Shown here piece after piece: positions 35,597-44,348 of a stretch of DNA of 64,000 nucleotides; position 1 is the stretch's first letter, and every line of letters begins with the position of its first letter. The stretch covers positions 124,001 through 188,000 of the forward strand of contig JADKHX010000008.1 of the NCBI GenBank assembly GCA_016721505.1, read 5' to 3'. A model generated the notes under the pieces. That model did not search any database. It was given only the letters and a program-made list of their open reading frames with translations, and was not told the origin of the DNA. This stretch comes from Rhodocyclaceae bacterium (GTDB lineage Bacteria; Pseudomonadota; Gammaproteobacteria; Burkholderiales; Rhodocyclaceae). Both the position numbers and the translations under genes were made by a program.

Positions 35597-36420
35597 TAGG
35601 CCGCAACCCCTAACACGGGTGAGCTCTTGGCTTGTGCTTGATAGAAAATCGCAAACAATTCGGATTGTGAATTGATATCCAATTTGGTGTACATGTGCTT
35701 CTTGTGCGCGCGCACCGTCTCGATAGAAATTTTCAACTTCTCGGCAATATTTTTGGCCGAAAACCCGCTCAGCATCAACTGACCAACTTCGACCTCCCGG
35801 CTGGTAAGTCGGGTTCCATTGAGTCGGCTAATCGCATGTTCAACACCATCTTGCCAGTGAATACCACTACCTTGCGCCGCCAAGGATTCGCCGTGTCCTT
35901 CAAAATGCTGGCGCTGTTGCATCAAGGCGACTACCCACGGTGCAATCACCGACAAAAACGCAATCTCTGACGGCGTGTATTTGCTTCCACGTCCGAGCGA
36001 AAAGCATAGCGTTTCATTGTGGTCGAGCGCGCAATTGAACTGAATTTCGTCAGCGACGATATTGAGATGGAAATACAAACGATAGTAGTCAGTGCTGGTG
36101 AAGTCTTCCGGCGCGACTTCGTCGAGCAAGAACAAACCTGATTGCGCACGATCGCGACTGGCGACAAAGAACGGATCGAACAAATACAGCCCATTCAAAT
36201 AGTCGCGAAACAAGAGATCGACGCCGCCGTCGGCGGTCGGGTTTTCGATGTAAACCACTGGCTTTTCATGATTGGAAAAGCGCAGCACGACCCAGTTATC
36301 ACACTCGATAAAGTTGCGCAGTGTTCGCACCAGCAGCACCCAAAAATTGGGTTTATCCAGCGCGCCGATTAAGTGAGCGATTTGCCGGTGGTAAGCCAGA
36401 TCTTTCAGGTCTAAGTGCAT
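35596..36420 (-). CDS. LuxR-family transcriptional regulator
   Basis: The 274-residue protein has an N-terminal sensor region (about 1-190, GAF or autoinducer-binding-like, no certain match) and a C-terminal LuxR helix-turn-helix, LTSREVEVGQLMLSGFSAKN followed by IAEKLKISIETVRAHKKHMY. Conserved features include the Glu of TSRE and the VRAHKK recognition helix. No receiver domain is present, so it is not a classical response regulator. It is placed directly upstream of puuC on the same strand and could control the polyamine genes. No LuxI synthase is seen. Confidence 0.88.
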   Translation of the reverse strand: MHLDLKDLAYHRQIAHLIGALDKPNFWVLLVRTLRNFIECDNWVVLRFSNHEKPVVYIENPTADGGVDLLFRDYLNGLYLFDPFFVASRDRAQSGLFLLDEVAPEDFTSTDYYRLYFHLNIVADEIQFNCALDHNETLCFSLGRGSKYTPSEIAFLSVIAPWVVALMQQRQHFEGHGESLAAQGSGIHWQDGVEHAISRLNGTRLTSREVEVGQLMLSGFSAKNIAEKLKISIETVRAHKKHMYTKLDINSQSELFAIFYQAQAKSSPVLGVAA

Positions 36421-36480
36421 GTCCAGTCTTCGCGATTTATCGCCCAGAGTTGGTCAAGGTTTGGCTCAAGCAGCCAGTTC

Positions 36481-37977
36481 TCACGTCGCAATCCGTATCC
36501 AAATCGTTTTCAGCTCAGTATATTTTTCCATCGCGTGCAGTGATTTGTCACGCCCGTTGCCGGATTGTTTATAGCCGCCGAAAGGTACAGTGATATCGTC
36601 TTCGTCGTAGGAATTTACATGCACAGTGCCTGCGCGCAGGGCACGGGCGACGCGGTGCGCGCGCGATAAATTGCCGCTCCACACCGCCGCGTTCAAGCCG
36701 TAATTCGAATCGTTAGCCATTGCCACCGCATCGGCTTCGTCTTTGAAGCGAATAATGGAAAGTACCGGGCCGAAAATCTCTTCGCGGGTGATTTTCATGT
36801 CGTTGGTGCAGCCGTCAAACACGGTTGGCGAAACAAAATAGCCGCCAGATTCCATGCGCGTTTGTGCGCCGCCAGCAACGCACTTCGCGCCTTCGTTTTT
36901 GCCCGCTTCGATGTAGCCGAGTACCGTTTGCATTTGTGTGGCATCGACCAATGCACCAAGCTCAGTGTTCGTATCGAGCGGGTCACCAGCCGCGTAATCC
37001 GGCGTTTGTGCAACGATGCGTTGGACAAATTCATCGGCGATGGATTGCTGCACAAACAGACGTGATGGCGCGTTGCACGATTCGCCCTGGTTATAAAAAA
37101 TGCTGCCAGCCGAAGTCGCGGCGGCGCGATCTAAATCATCGCAATCGGCGAAAATCAAGTTGGCCGATTTACCACCGAGTTCGTTGTACACGCGCTTCAA
37201 ATTTGAACGTCCGGCGTACTCCAACATTTTCCGGCCGACGCGCGTTGAGCCGGTGAAGCCGACGGCATCCACATCCATATGCAAGGCAAGTGCTTCGCCC
37301 GCTTCGTGGCCAAACCCCGGTACGACATTGAACACGCCTTCGGGTAGTCCGGCTTCAAGGGCCAGTTCGGCTAAACGCAAAGCCGTCAGTGGTGATTTCT
37401 CGGACGGCTTGAGCACCACACTGTTGCCGGTGGCGAGCGCCGGGCCGAGTTTCCATGCGGCCATCAGCATCGGATAATTCCACGGCACGATGACACCAAT
37501 CACACCCATCGGTTCGCGCTCGATCAGCGCTAAGGCGTCGTCGCCCGTTGGTGCAATTTCGCCGTAAATTTTATCTATTGCTTCGGCATACCAAGCGATG
37601 CAATTGGCCGAGCCAGGTACATCGGCGGCGAGGCTGTTTTTTATCGGCTTGCCCATGTCGATGGTTTCGAGCAAGGCTAACTCGTCGCGGTGCGCCAAAA
37701 TATTCGCCGCGAATGCCTGCAAGATTCGCTTGCGCGCCGCCGGTGGCTGGCCAGCCCAACTACGGGCGGTGAACGCGCGGCGGGCGGCGGCGACCGCAGC
37801 ATCAATGTCTGCAGCCTGACCTCGCGCAATTTGGCCGAGTACTTTGCCGTTTAGTGGCGAGATGCAATCGAAAGTTTGCGAGTTGGTGCTGGCGACACGC
37901 CGTCCATTGATCAGACACCGGCCATCAATCGCAACAGCAGCAGCGCGGGCATGCCAGTCGGGAGTTGGAGCGTTCAT
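36481..37977 (-). CDS. puuC: Gamma-glutamyl-gamma-aminobutyraldehyde dehydrogenase (PuuC-type ALDH)
   Basis: The 498-residue aldehyde dehydrogenase has the NAD-binding segments VIVPWNYPMLMAAWKLGPAL and VGFTGSTRVGRKMLEYAGRS, the general base Glu in YNELGGKSANLIF, and the catalytic Cys in IFYNQGESCNAPSRLFVQ. Its overall pattern follows PuuC / AldA-type enzymes that oxidise gamma-glutamylated or free aminoaldehydes in putrescine catabolism, which fits the puuA, puuB and puuD genes in the window. Near the N-terminus NGRRVASTNSQTFDC is partly encoded by a copy of the 28-bp dispersed repeat (37879-37906). The exact aldehyde preferred is inferred from context. Confidence 0.88.
   Translation of the reverse strand: MNAPTPDWHARAAAVAIDGRCLINGRRVASTNSQTFDCISPLNGKVLGQIARGQAADIDAAVAAARRAFTARSWAGQPPAARKRILQAFAANILAHRDELALLETIDMGKPIKNSLAADVPGSANCIAWYAEAIDKIYGEIAPTGDDALALIEREPMGVIGVIVPWNYPMLMAAWKLGPALATGNSVVLKPSEKSPLTALRLAELALEAGLPEGVFNVVPGFGHEAGEALALHMDVDAVGFTGSTRVGRKMLEYAGRSNLKRVYNELGGKSANLIFADCDDLDRAAATSAGSIFYNQGESCNAPSRLFVQQSIADEFVQRIVAQTPDYAAGDPLDTNTELGALVDATQMQTVLGYIEAGKNEGAKCVAGGAQTRMESGGYFVSPTVFDGCTNDMKITREEIFGPVLSIIRFKDEADAVAMANDSNYGLNAAVWSGNLSRAHRVARALRAGTVHVNSYDEDDITVPFGGYKQSGNGRDKSLHAMEKYTELKTIWIRIAT
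37879..37906 (+). repeat. 28-bp dispersed repeat, copy 6 (inside puuC)
   Basis: Reads CGAGTTGGTGCTGG followed by CGACACGCCGTCCA. The host gene is on the opposite strand and translates it as RRVASTNS, the same octapeptide and frame as the copy in the agmatinase gene. Confidence 0.85.
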
Positions 37978-38028
37978 AATTTTTCCTCAGTAATGCAAAG
38001 CAATATTACGAGCGTAGGCCATCAGTAA

Positions 38029-38105
38029 CCCCCCGGGGGGAGGGCCGGGGGGCACAGGCTTGCAAGCCTGTGCGCGCCCTGCAAGGGGAAGGGGGGGGGG
38101 CGTTT
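38029..38105. repeat. Extremely GC-rich palindromic intergenic block
   Basis: It contains the perfect palindromes CCCCCCGGGGGG (38029-38040) and GCACAGGCTTGCAAGCCTGT plus GC (38052-38073), followed by runs of G (38091-38100 and neighbours). It lies between gabD and puuC. The block could fold into very stable RNA and act as terminator. Long G and C runs are also places where assemblies fail. Confidence 0.75.
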
Positions 38106-38117
38106 GGTTGCCGTGTT

Positions 38118-39575
38118 TCATCGGTTTATGTCACCGAGGCAGATGTATTTCACTTCCAAATAGTCCTCAATGCCATGATGCGAGCCTTCGCGGCCAAGAC
38201 CAGATTGTTTGACGCCGCCAAATGGGGCTTCGGCGGTTGAAATCAGACCGGTGTTCACGCCAACCATGCCATATTCGAGCGCTTCACTCACCCTAAAAAT
38301 TCGACCGATATCGCGACTGTAAAAATACGAAGCGAGACCAAACTCGGTGCGGTTGGCAAGTTCAATAACTTCAGCTTCTGTTTCGAATTTGAATAGTGGC
38401 GCAACCGGACCGAAGGTTTCTTCGCGGAATATTTTCATGTCGGCAGTCACGCCTGTGAGTACCGTTGGCTGGAAAAACGTGCCGCCGAGTGCGTGACGCT
38501 CGCCACCGACGATTGCCGCGCCGCCGCCTGCTAATACATCGCTGACATGCTCTTCGACTTTCGCAATGGCATCTGCGTTGATCAGCGGGCCTTGGGTCAC
38601 GCCATCCTCCATGCCGTCGCCGACTTTGAACAGTTGCACTTTCGCCGCCAGCTTTTTGGCGAATTCGTCGTACACCCCGGCTTGCACCAATAAACGATTG
38701 GCGCAGACGCAAGTTTGTCCGGCGTTGCGGAATTTCGAAATCAACGCGCCTTCAACTGCTGAGTCCAAATCGGCATCGTCGAACACGATGAAAGGCGCAT
38801 TGCCGCCGAGTTCCAATGACATTTTTTTGATCGTGTCGGCGCATTGCCGCATCAAAATTCTGCCGACCTCAGTGGAGCCGGTGAACGACAGTTTGGCGAC
38901 GATGGGATTGGCGCACATCTCGCCACCAATTTGATGACTATGGCCGGTGAGGATGGACATCAGCCCCGCCGGTATGCCCGCCTCCTCGCCCAACACGGCG
39001 AGCGCCAGCGCCGAGAGTGGGGTTTCCAATGCGGGTTTGATAATCATCGCGCAACCGGCGGCGAGGGCCGGGCCGACTTTGCGGGTGATCATGGCGTTGG
39101 GGAAGTTCCACGGTGTGATCGCTGCGGTGACACCAATTGGCTGTTTGATAACCAGTAGACGTTTGTCTGCGGCGTGTTGCGGGATGGTTTCACCGTAGAT
39201 GCGCCGCGCTTCGTCGGCGAACCATTCAATAAAGCTCGCACCATAGGCAATTTCACCTTTGGCCTCGGCCAGTGGTTTGCCTTGCTCGGCGCACAGGATG
39301 CGGCCTAGGTCATCTTGATTGGCCATCATCAAGTCAAACCAGCGGCGCAAAATTACGGTGCGTTCTTTTGCGGTTCTAGCCGCCCATGATTTTTGTGCTT
39401 CGCGGGCCGCTTCTATGGCACGACGGGTTTCGGCGACGCCCATCATCGGGACGTGAGCGATGACTTCACCAGTGGCAGGGTTCGTTACTTCGGCAGTGCT
39501 ACCGTCGTCGGCATCTTGCCATTTGCCGTTGAGGTAGCACTGTTGGCGTAGTAGATCGGGACGTTTGAGTTGCAT
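38118..39575 (-). CDS. gabD: Succinate-semialdehyde dehydrogenase GabD
   Basis: GabD oxidises succinate semialdehyde to succinate, the last step of GABA breakdown. The 485-residue protein shows ITPWNFPNAMITRKVGPALA, SFTGSTEVGRILMRQCADTI, the base Glu in LELGGNAPFIVFDDADLD, and the catalytic Cys in FRNAGQTCVCANRLLVQ, all as in GabD. The start at 39575 (MQLKRPDLL) follows GGAAG by about 8 bases; the frame is open to 39605. A 7-bp hairpin lies just upstream of the start. It takes the product of gabT (23.6 kb) and of the putrescine routes. Confidence 0.93.
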   Translation of the reverse strand: MQLKRPDLLRQQCYLNGKWQDADDGSTAEVTNPATGEVIAHVPMMGVAETRRAIEAAREAQKSWAARTAKERTVILRRWFDLMMANQDDLGRILCAEQGKPLAEAKGEIAYGASFIEWFADEARRIYGETIPQHAADKRLLVIKQPIGVTAAITPWNFPNAMITRKVGPALAAGCAMIIKPALETPLSALALAVLGEEAGIPAGLMSILTGHSHQIGGEMCANPIVAKLSFTGSTEVGRILMRQCADTIKKMSLELGGNAPFIVFDDADLDSAVEGALISKFRNAGQTCVCANRLLVQAGVYDEFAKKLAAKVQLFKVGDGMEDGVTQGPLINADAIAKVEEHVSDVLAGGGAAIVGGERHALGGTFFQPTVLTGVTADMKIFREETFGPVAPLFKFETEAEVIELANRTEFGLASYFYSRDIGRIFRVSEALEYGMVGVNTGLISTAEAPFGGVKQSGLGREGSHHGIEDYLEVKYICLGDINR

Positions 39576-39595
39576 GATATGGCTTCCAGAAAATA

Positions 39596-39616
39596 CGCCG
39601 AGCAATTTACTCGGCG
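39596..39616. promoter_or_regulatory. Hairpin just upstream of gabD start
   Basis: CGCCGAG and CTCGGCG form a perfect 7-bp stem around a 7-base AT-rich loop, 20 bases before the gabD start codon. It may be a terminator for transcripts from the porin gene or a 5' regulatory hairpin; there is no evidence to choose. Confidence 0.45.
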
Positions 39617-39642
39617 TGGGGTTAAGGCTCGTTATGCGTTTG

Positions 39643-39667
39643 CTGACAGCGTATCACCACACGCAAC
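39643..39667 (-). repeat. Degenerate copy 7 of the dispersed repeat (inverted)
   Basis: The minus strand reads GTTGCGTGTGGTGATACGCT then GTCAG: the tail of the element is kept while the hairpin part has drifted. It is inverted relative to the next degenerate copy 70 bases away. Confidence 0.5.
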
Positions 39668-39735
39668 GGCGCAAAGCGCGTCTTTTGCGCGACCGCCTTG
39701 TTGCATGGTTGTTTCTGTTTTTGGGTTTGCTTCAT

Positions 39736-39760
39736 CAGCACCGACTGGTGATACGCGTCG
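39736..39760 (+). repeat. Degenerate copy 8 of the dispersed repeat
   Basis: Reads CAGCACCGACTGGTGATACG then CGTCG. TGGTGATACGC is the exact complement of GCGTATCACCA in the previous copy, so the two can pair with about 80 bases between them. Confidence 0.45.
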
Positions 39761-39773
39761 CGCTAGGCCGAAC

Positions 39774-41315
39774 TTAAAATTTCACCACGGTTTGCACGCC
39801 AAAAAGGCTGTTAGATTTTTTGTAGTTGTTGCCCTTGTAGTCAAAGAACGAATTGAGATCAGAGCGGTCATAGCGATACTCGAACTTTAGCAAGGCGTTG
39901 TCGCTGAGTGTGTAGTTCAAACCCAAGGTGAGCGCGGTGCGTTTGGCGCCACGATTGGGATCACCAAGCACCCAGGTATTGGTGCCCGTGCCGTCATCGA
40001 CCATGCCAGGTCCAAAGCCACTACGATTGTCGCCGCAGCCTCCCGCCGCCACTGTATCTTGAACACCATCGCCGTCGGCGTCGACGGCAATGCCCAGTTC
40101 TCCTGGAACGTCGCCAATCACGCCACTGCCATCCAAATCAAGATTGGTGGTGACCGGTATCGAACCAACCGAACAGTCGCCAAAAACAAAAGCTGGGCCA
40201 CCGCCGCCGTTCTTGCTGTTGTTGTGCCAATCAGCGCGTGCTACTGCTTCCCATTGTGGTGTCAGCTTGTATGCCGCCAGCACCGATGCGCCAGTGTGAC
40301 TAGCGTCACCGCCGTTGTAAGCACTGGCTTTATGCTTGGAGGCTTCGAGTTGGCCGTTGAAAGTCCAGTCGCCTTTGGTATACCAAAAATCGACTTCGCC
40401 GTAGTTATAGTTTTGTCCACCAATCTGGCCATGCATGCCGGATGCACCCCAACCACTGAACTCATTGAGTCCCACATCGGCACGCCAATGCAGGCCGCGA
40501 TTTTTACTTCCCGGTACATCGCGATGCGTATTCAAATTTCCCGCCAAGGTTTTGAAATCCGCGCCAGCAAACTTAAAGGTGAGCCCGCCGCCAACCACGT
40601 AGTAGGGGCCGCCAAAGTCGTACAGAAGATTGTGTGTGATGTTTTTCATGTCCGGCGAATTCACGTACTCATAGCCATTCCAGCTAATTTGTTTGCCGAC
40701 AATCGCTTTCATGCTGCCCTCAAGCGGTATGGTCATCAGTGCCTCTTCGACAATGGTGGTCGAGCCTGACTTATGCGGCCTCAAGGTAATCATCGCCTTT
40801 GCGCCACCATCCAATTCTTTTTCAATCTTGATGGTCGCCCCGCCGAAATTGCTGTTGTCATAGCCAAAGGAGTTCGAAGTGAAATCGTTTGGTGTTCCAT
40901 CCTGAGTGTCCAAGAACAGAACCGAACCGCGATGCGCACGCTGGTTGAAAATGTATGTCGGATCAAGAAAACCGGAAACCTTGAAACCCTTGAATCCGGA
41001 AGATTCTTGCGTATCCTCCATTGCCTCAACTTTGACTCTAATGCGATTAAATTCAGTTACATCAACCGAGGGTGCAGGTGGTGGTGCAGGCGGCGCTTGA
41101 ACGATTACTGGTGCAGGTGTGGCAGCTTTTTCCATGACCATCTTTTTCAGCTCGGCCACTTGGGTTTTTAGCAGGTCAATTTCAGCCTGCAATTGTTCAG
41201 TCGTCGGCTTCGGTGCCGGCTTATTCGCCGCATTTGCGGTGAGCGGAAAAGCTAGTGCTAAGGCCAGCACCATGGGACTTAGCTTGGCGCTCATTTTAAA
41301 TATTGGCTTGCTCAT
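39774..41315 (-). CDS. DUF3138-type outer-membrane porin-like protein
   Basis: The 513-residue protein has a signal peptide (VLALALAFPLTANAA), a coiled-coil stretch (TEQLQAEIDLLKTQVAELKK) as in trimeric porins, and many aromatic-alternating beta strands ending VQTVVKF with a terminal Phe, so an outer-membrane barrel is likely. The pattern fits DUF3138 of Betaproteobacteria. A loop near residues 400-425 carries DLDGSGVIGD and DADGDGVQD, which look like calcium-binding Asp-rich motifs. It lies between gabD and the putrescine importer genes on the same strand, suggesting an outer-membrane entry path for polyamines or related amines; this is inference from position. Confidence 0.8.
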   Translation of the reverse strand: MSKPIFKMSAKLSPMVLALALAFPLTANAANKPAPKPTTEQLQAEIDLLKTQVAELKKMVMEKAATPAPVIVQAPPAPPPAPSVDVTEFNRIRVKVEAMEDTQESSGFKGFKVSGFLDPTYIFNQRAHRGSVLFLDTQDGTPNDFTSNSFGYDNSNFGGATIKIEKELDGGAKAMITLRPHKSGSTTIVEEALMTIPLEGSMKAIVGKQISWNGYEYVNSPDMKNITHNLLYDFGGPYYVVGGGLTFKFAGADFKTLAGNLNTHRDVPGSKNRGLHWRADVGLNEFSGWGASGMHGQIGGQNYNYGEVDFWYTKGDWTFNGQLEASKHKASAYNGGDASHTGASVLAAYKLTPQWEAVARADWHNNSKNGGGGPAFVFGDCSVGSIPVTTNLDLDGSGVIGDVPGELGIAVDADGDGVQDTVAAGGCGDNRSGFGPGMVDDGTGTNTWVLGDPNRGAKRTALTLGLNYTLSDNALLKFEYRYDRSDLNSFFDYKGNNYKKSNSLFGVQTVVKF

Positions 41316-41384
41316 GTTTGCTCCTTCAAAGGGAAAAACAACAGGTTCTCTAGGTCAACTAATTGGCTAAATATTCTTGCGAAC

Positions 41385-42230
41385 TTATCCGTCACGATAC
41401 GCCGCCGCTTGCTCGGCGGCGCGACGTTTTTCTTGTTTGTACATCCACAAACTGCCCGCCATTACGCCGACCGCAACGACAGCGACGGTGATGGTGGCAA
41501 TGGCATTGATGGTGGGGTTCAAGCCAAGTTTCGCGCGCGACAAAATCAGCACAGGTAGTGTTGTCGAGCCCGGGCCAGACAAGAAAGCGGTGGCCACTAC
41601 GTCATCGAGCGACACCGTAAATGTCAGCAGCCAAGCGGAGGCCAAGGCCTGACCTATCATTGGTAAGGTAATGAGATAAAAGACCTGAAACGGCTTGCAG
41701 CCCAAATCTTGTGCAGCTTCTTCGAGTGATTTGTCCATCTCCAACAAGCGCGACTGGATCACTACGGCGGCGTAGGCCATACCGACCGAGGTGTGCCCGG
41801 CCCAAATGGTGAACATGCCGCGCTCAGGCCAGCCGATGGCGCGCTGAAGCATCACGAAAAAAAGTAACAGCGACAATCCGGTGATGACTTCGGGCACTAC
41901 TAGTGGTGCGGTTAGATGCGCTGAGAACATCGTGCGGCCAAAAAACTTCTGGTAACGCACCATCGCAAATGCACCCAACATGCCAAGCACTACGGAACTG
42001 GTCGCAGTGGTGAAGGCGAGCTTGAGCGACAACGCAAGCGCATCGAGGACCTCTTTATCCTCGGCCAAAACGCCATACCACTTGAAAGTGAAGCCACCCC
42101 AAAGGGTGACCATTTTTGAATCGTTAAAAGAATAGATGATCAGGGTCAGAATTGGGATATACAGAAATGCGTATCCCGCGATCAGCCAGAAGCGCCCAAA
42201 ATTGCTGACCCGTCCGCCGGCCGCCTCCAT
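41385..42230 (-). CDS. potI: Putrescine/spermidine ABC permease PotI-type
   Basis: This 281-residue permease begins with a hydrophobic helix (GYAFLYIPILTLIIYSFNDS) and has the EAA loop LEEAAQDLGCKPFQVFYLIT, as in PotC/PotI. It pairs with the PotH-type permease, sharing one base with its stop codon. Together with the ATPase and the binding protein encoded upstream it imports putrescine or related polyamines. Length and helix number (six) are normal. The four pot genes follow the order F-G-H-I on the minus strand, as in E. coli. Confidence 0.92.
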   Translation of the reverse strand: MEAAGGRVSNFGRFWLIAGYAFLYIPILTLIIYSFNDSKMVTLWGGFTFKWYGVLAEDKEVLDALALSLKLAFTTATSSVVLGMLGAFAMVRYQKFFGRTMFSAHLTAPLVVPEVITGLSLLLFFVMLQRAIGWPERGMFTIWAGHTSVGMAYAAVVIQSRLLEMDKSLEEAAQDLGCKPFQVFYLITLPMIGQALASAWLLTFTVSLDDVVATAFLSGPGSTTLPVLILSRAKLGLNPTINAIATITVAVVAVGVMAGSLWMYKQEKRRAAEQAAAYRDG

Positions 42231-43147
42231 TAGGCTGTTCCTCGACCCACTGCGGCAGTCTGATATTTATTGAACAAGGCGAGTGGAAACAGAATCAATA
42301 TCACCATGGTCACGGCAACTGCCGAGGCCATTGCCCAATCGTTGTTGGCGAAAAATTCATCCCACAACACGCGTCCTATCATCAAAGTTTCTGGACCACC
42401 CAATAGCTCGGGAATCACGTATTCGCCAACGCTGGGAATGAACACCAACATCGAGCCGGCGATAATGCCGTTCTTGGACAACGGCACTGTCACCAACCAA
42501 AACGCACGCATGGGGCCGGCGCCCAAATCGTTCGCCGCCTCAATTAATCGCCCATCCATTTTTACCAAGTTTGCATACAGCGGCAAAATCATAAAGGGCA
42601 GATAGGTATAGACCATGCCCACCGTCATTGAAAACGCGGTATGCATCATCTTGATTGGCTCGTCGATCGCGCCAAGCCAAATCAACAGGCTATTCACCGT
42701 ACCTGAATCATCAAGCAAACCACGCCACGCATAGACACGCAGCAAATACGATGTCCAAAAAGGTAGCGATACCAGCATCAGCAATACCGGCCGCATCGAC
42801 ACCGGCGAACGCGCCATGAAGTAGGCGAACGGATAACCGATAAACAAGCAAATGAGCGTGTTGATGGTCGCGAACTTGAGCGACGAACCATAGGTATTCA
42901 GATACAAATCGTCTTGTAACAAAAACCGGTACTTTTGAAATGAAGCAGTCAGGTTAAACACCCAGTCGTTGAATGTTGTCAGATCCTCAAAGCGAATGCC
43001 ATCGTTCGAAGTCGACACGCTAAGCTTGAGTACAACAAAAAACGGAATTGAGAAAACCAGAATTAAATAGAGATAGGGCGTTCCGATGACCAAGCGTCTA
43101 CCCCAGCGGTCTACCATCTTGTCTATAAGTGTTGTCGCCGTGCTCAT
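42230..43147 (-). CDS. potH: Putrescine/spermidine ABC permease PotH-type
   Basis: The 305-residue permease shows the helix YLYLILVFSIPFFVVLKLSV, the PotB/PotH segment LLRVYAWRGLLDDSGTVNSL and the EAA loop LIEAANDLGAGPMRAFWLVT. It forms the inner-membrane channel with the PotI-type partner. The gene begins 24 bases after the end of the ATPase gene. SxxNDG (STSNDGIRFED) near residue 50 is in the periplasmic loop as in relatives. Confidence 0.92.
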   Translation of the reverse strand: MSTATTLIDKMVDRWGRRLVIGTPYLYLILVFSIPFFVVLKLSVSTSNDGIRFEDLTTFNDWVFNLTASFQKYRFLLQDDLYLNTYGSSLKFATINTLICLFIGYPFAYFMARSPVSMRPVLLMLVSLPFWTSYLLRVYAWRGLLDDSGTVNSLLIWLGAIDEPIKMMHTAFSMTVGMVYTYLPFMILPLYANLVKMDGRLIEAANDLGAGPMRAFWLVTVPLSKNGIIAGSMLVFIPSVGEYVIPELLGGPETLMIGRVLWDEFFANNDWAMASAVAVTMVILILFPLALFNKYQTAAVGRGTA

Positions 43148-43171
43148 ATTTTCTCGCGCGCCTTTATGCGC

Positions 43172-44281
43172 TTAGCTAATCAGCACAACCAAGGATTGCG
43201 CACTGCAAGTCACCCACAGCGCGTCACCCCGGCGGTAAAGTTCAACGTGGCGTTCGGCGTGCGTGATCGCGACTTGTATCTTGCGCCCTCCCGCCAATTC
43301 GACGCGATACACCGAGAAGCTACCGTAGTAGCCGCTGTCGACCACCGTGCCGCGAAATGCGTTGCTGCTGGTGTCGGTCGGCGCTTCGGTTTGCAGGCCG
43401 ATTTTCTCTGGTCGAAGTGCCACCGAGACGTCCATCCCTATCGTGCCGGTAATCCCGTGCGCCACATAAAACCGCCCCTCGGGCGTATCAATTGCGCAAT
43501 GATCCGGCTCATCTATTGCCAACACGCCATCGAATAAATTTACCTTGCCGATAAAGTCGGCAACAAAACGACTGTTCGGTGTTTCATAGATTTCATGCGG
43601 TTTGCCGACCTGAATAAAGCGGCCCTCGCTCATCACTGCGATGCGGTCGGCCATGGTCATGGCTTCTTCCTGGTCGTGGGTAACCAAGACGCAAGTCACA
43701 CCGACAGATTTGATGATGCTAACGAGTTCAAATTGAGTTTGTTCGCGCAGTTTTCTATCCAGCGCGCCGAGTGGCTCATCAAGCAGTAGCAGCTTGGGTT
43801 GCTTAGCCAAGCAACGCGCCAAAGCGACCCGTTGTTGTTGCCCGCCAGATAATTGATGCGGTTTGCGTTTTGCATAGCGCTTGAGCTGCACCATGTTGAG
43901 CATTTCTTCGACGCGAGCAGCGATTTGTGCGCGCGGCATACCGTCGCGCTTCAAACCAAAGGCGATGTTTTCCCACACCGTGAGATGTGGAAACAACGCA
44001 TAGGATTGAAACATCATGTTCATCGGACGCTGATGTGGCGGCATACCGATGACGGATTCACCTTCGAGAGAAATATTGCCTTCACTCGGTGTTTCGAATC
44101 CGGCCAGCATGCGCAACAAAGTCGATTTGCCACAACCGGATGAGCCAAGTAGCGCAAAAATCTCGCCTTGCTCGATATCCAGTGAAACATTATCGACCGC
44201 CGCGACATCACCAAATCGCTTGGTGAGACGGTCGATCCGAACGAATGATTTATGCGCAGTCGTAGCCAAATTTGCTGCCAT
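43172..44281 (-). CDS. potG: Putrescine ABC transporter ATP-binding protein PotG-type
   Basis: The 369-residue ATPase has Walker A LLGSSGCGKSTLLRMLAG, Q-loop MMFQSYALFPHLTVWENIAF, signature LSGGQQQRVALARCLA, Walker B LLLLDEPLGALDRKLR and the switch VTHDQEEAMTMADRI, followed by a TOBE-type C-terminal domain (VALRPEKIGL). This combination is typical of spermidine/putrescine transporters (PotA/PotG). It drives uptake with PotH and PotI. Only 67 bases separate it from the binding-protein gene upstream. Confidence 0.93.
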   Translation of the reverse strand: MAANLATTAHKSFVRIDRLTKRFGDVAAVDNVSLDIEQGEIFALLGSSGCGKSTLLRMLAGFETPSEGNISLEGESVIGMPPHQRPMNMMFQSYALFPHLTVWENIAFGLKRDGMPRAQIAARVEEMLNMVQLKRYAKRKPHQLSGGQQQRVALARCLAKQPKLLLLDEPLGALDRKLREQTQFELVSIIKSVGVTCVLVTHDQEEAMTMADRIAVMSEGRFIQVGKPHEIYETPNSRFVADFIGKVNLFDGVLAIDEPDHCAIDTPEGRFYVAHGITGTIGMDVSVALRPEKIGLQTEAPTDTSSNAFRGTVVDSGYYGSFSVYRVELAGGRKIQVAITHAERHVELYRRGDALWVTCSAQSLVVLIS

Positions 44282-44348
44282 TTATTCGCTTTCTCAGAAA
44301 TAGCGCCGACGGAGCCATAGACATGGCTTCGTCGGGAATGAACAGCGA

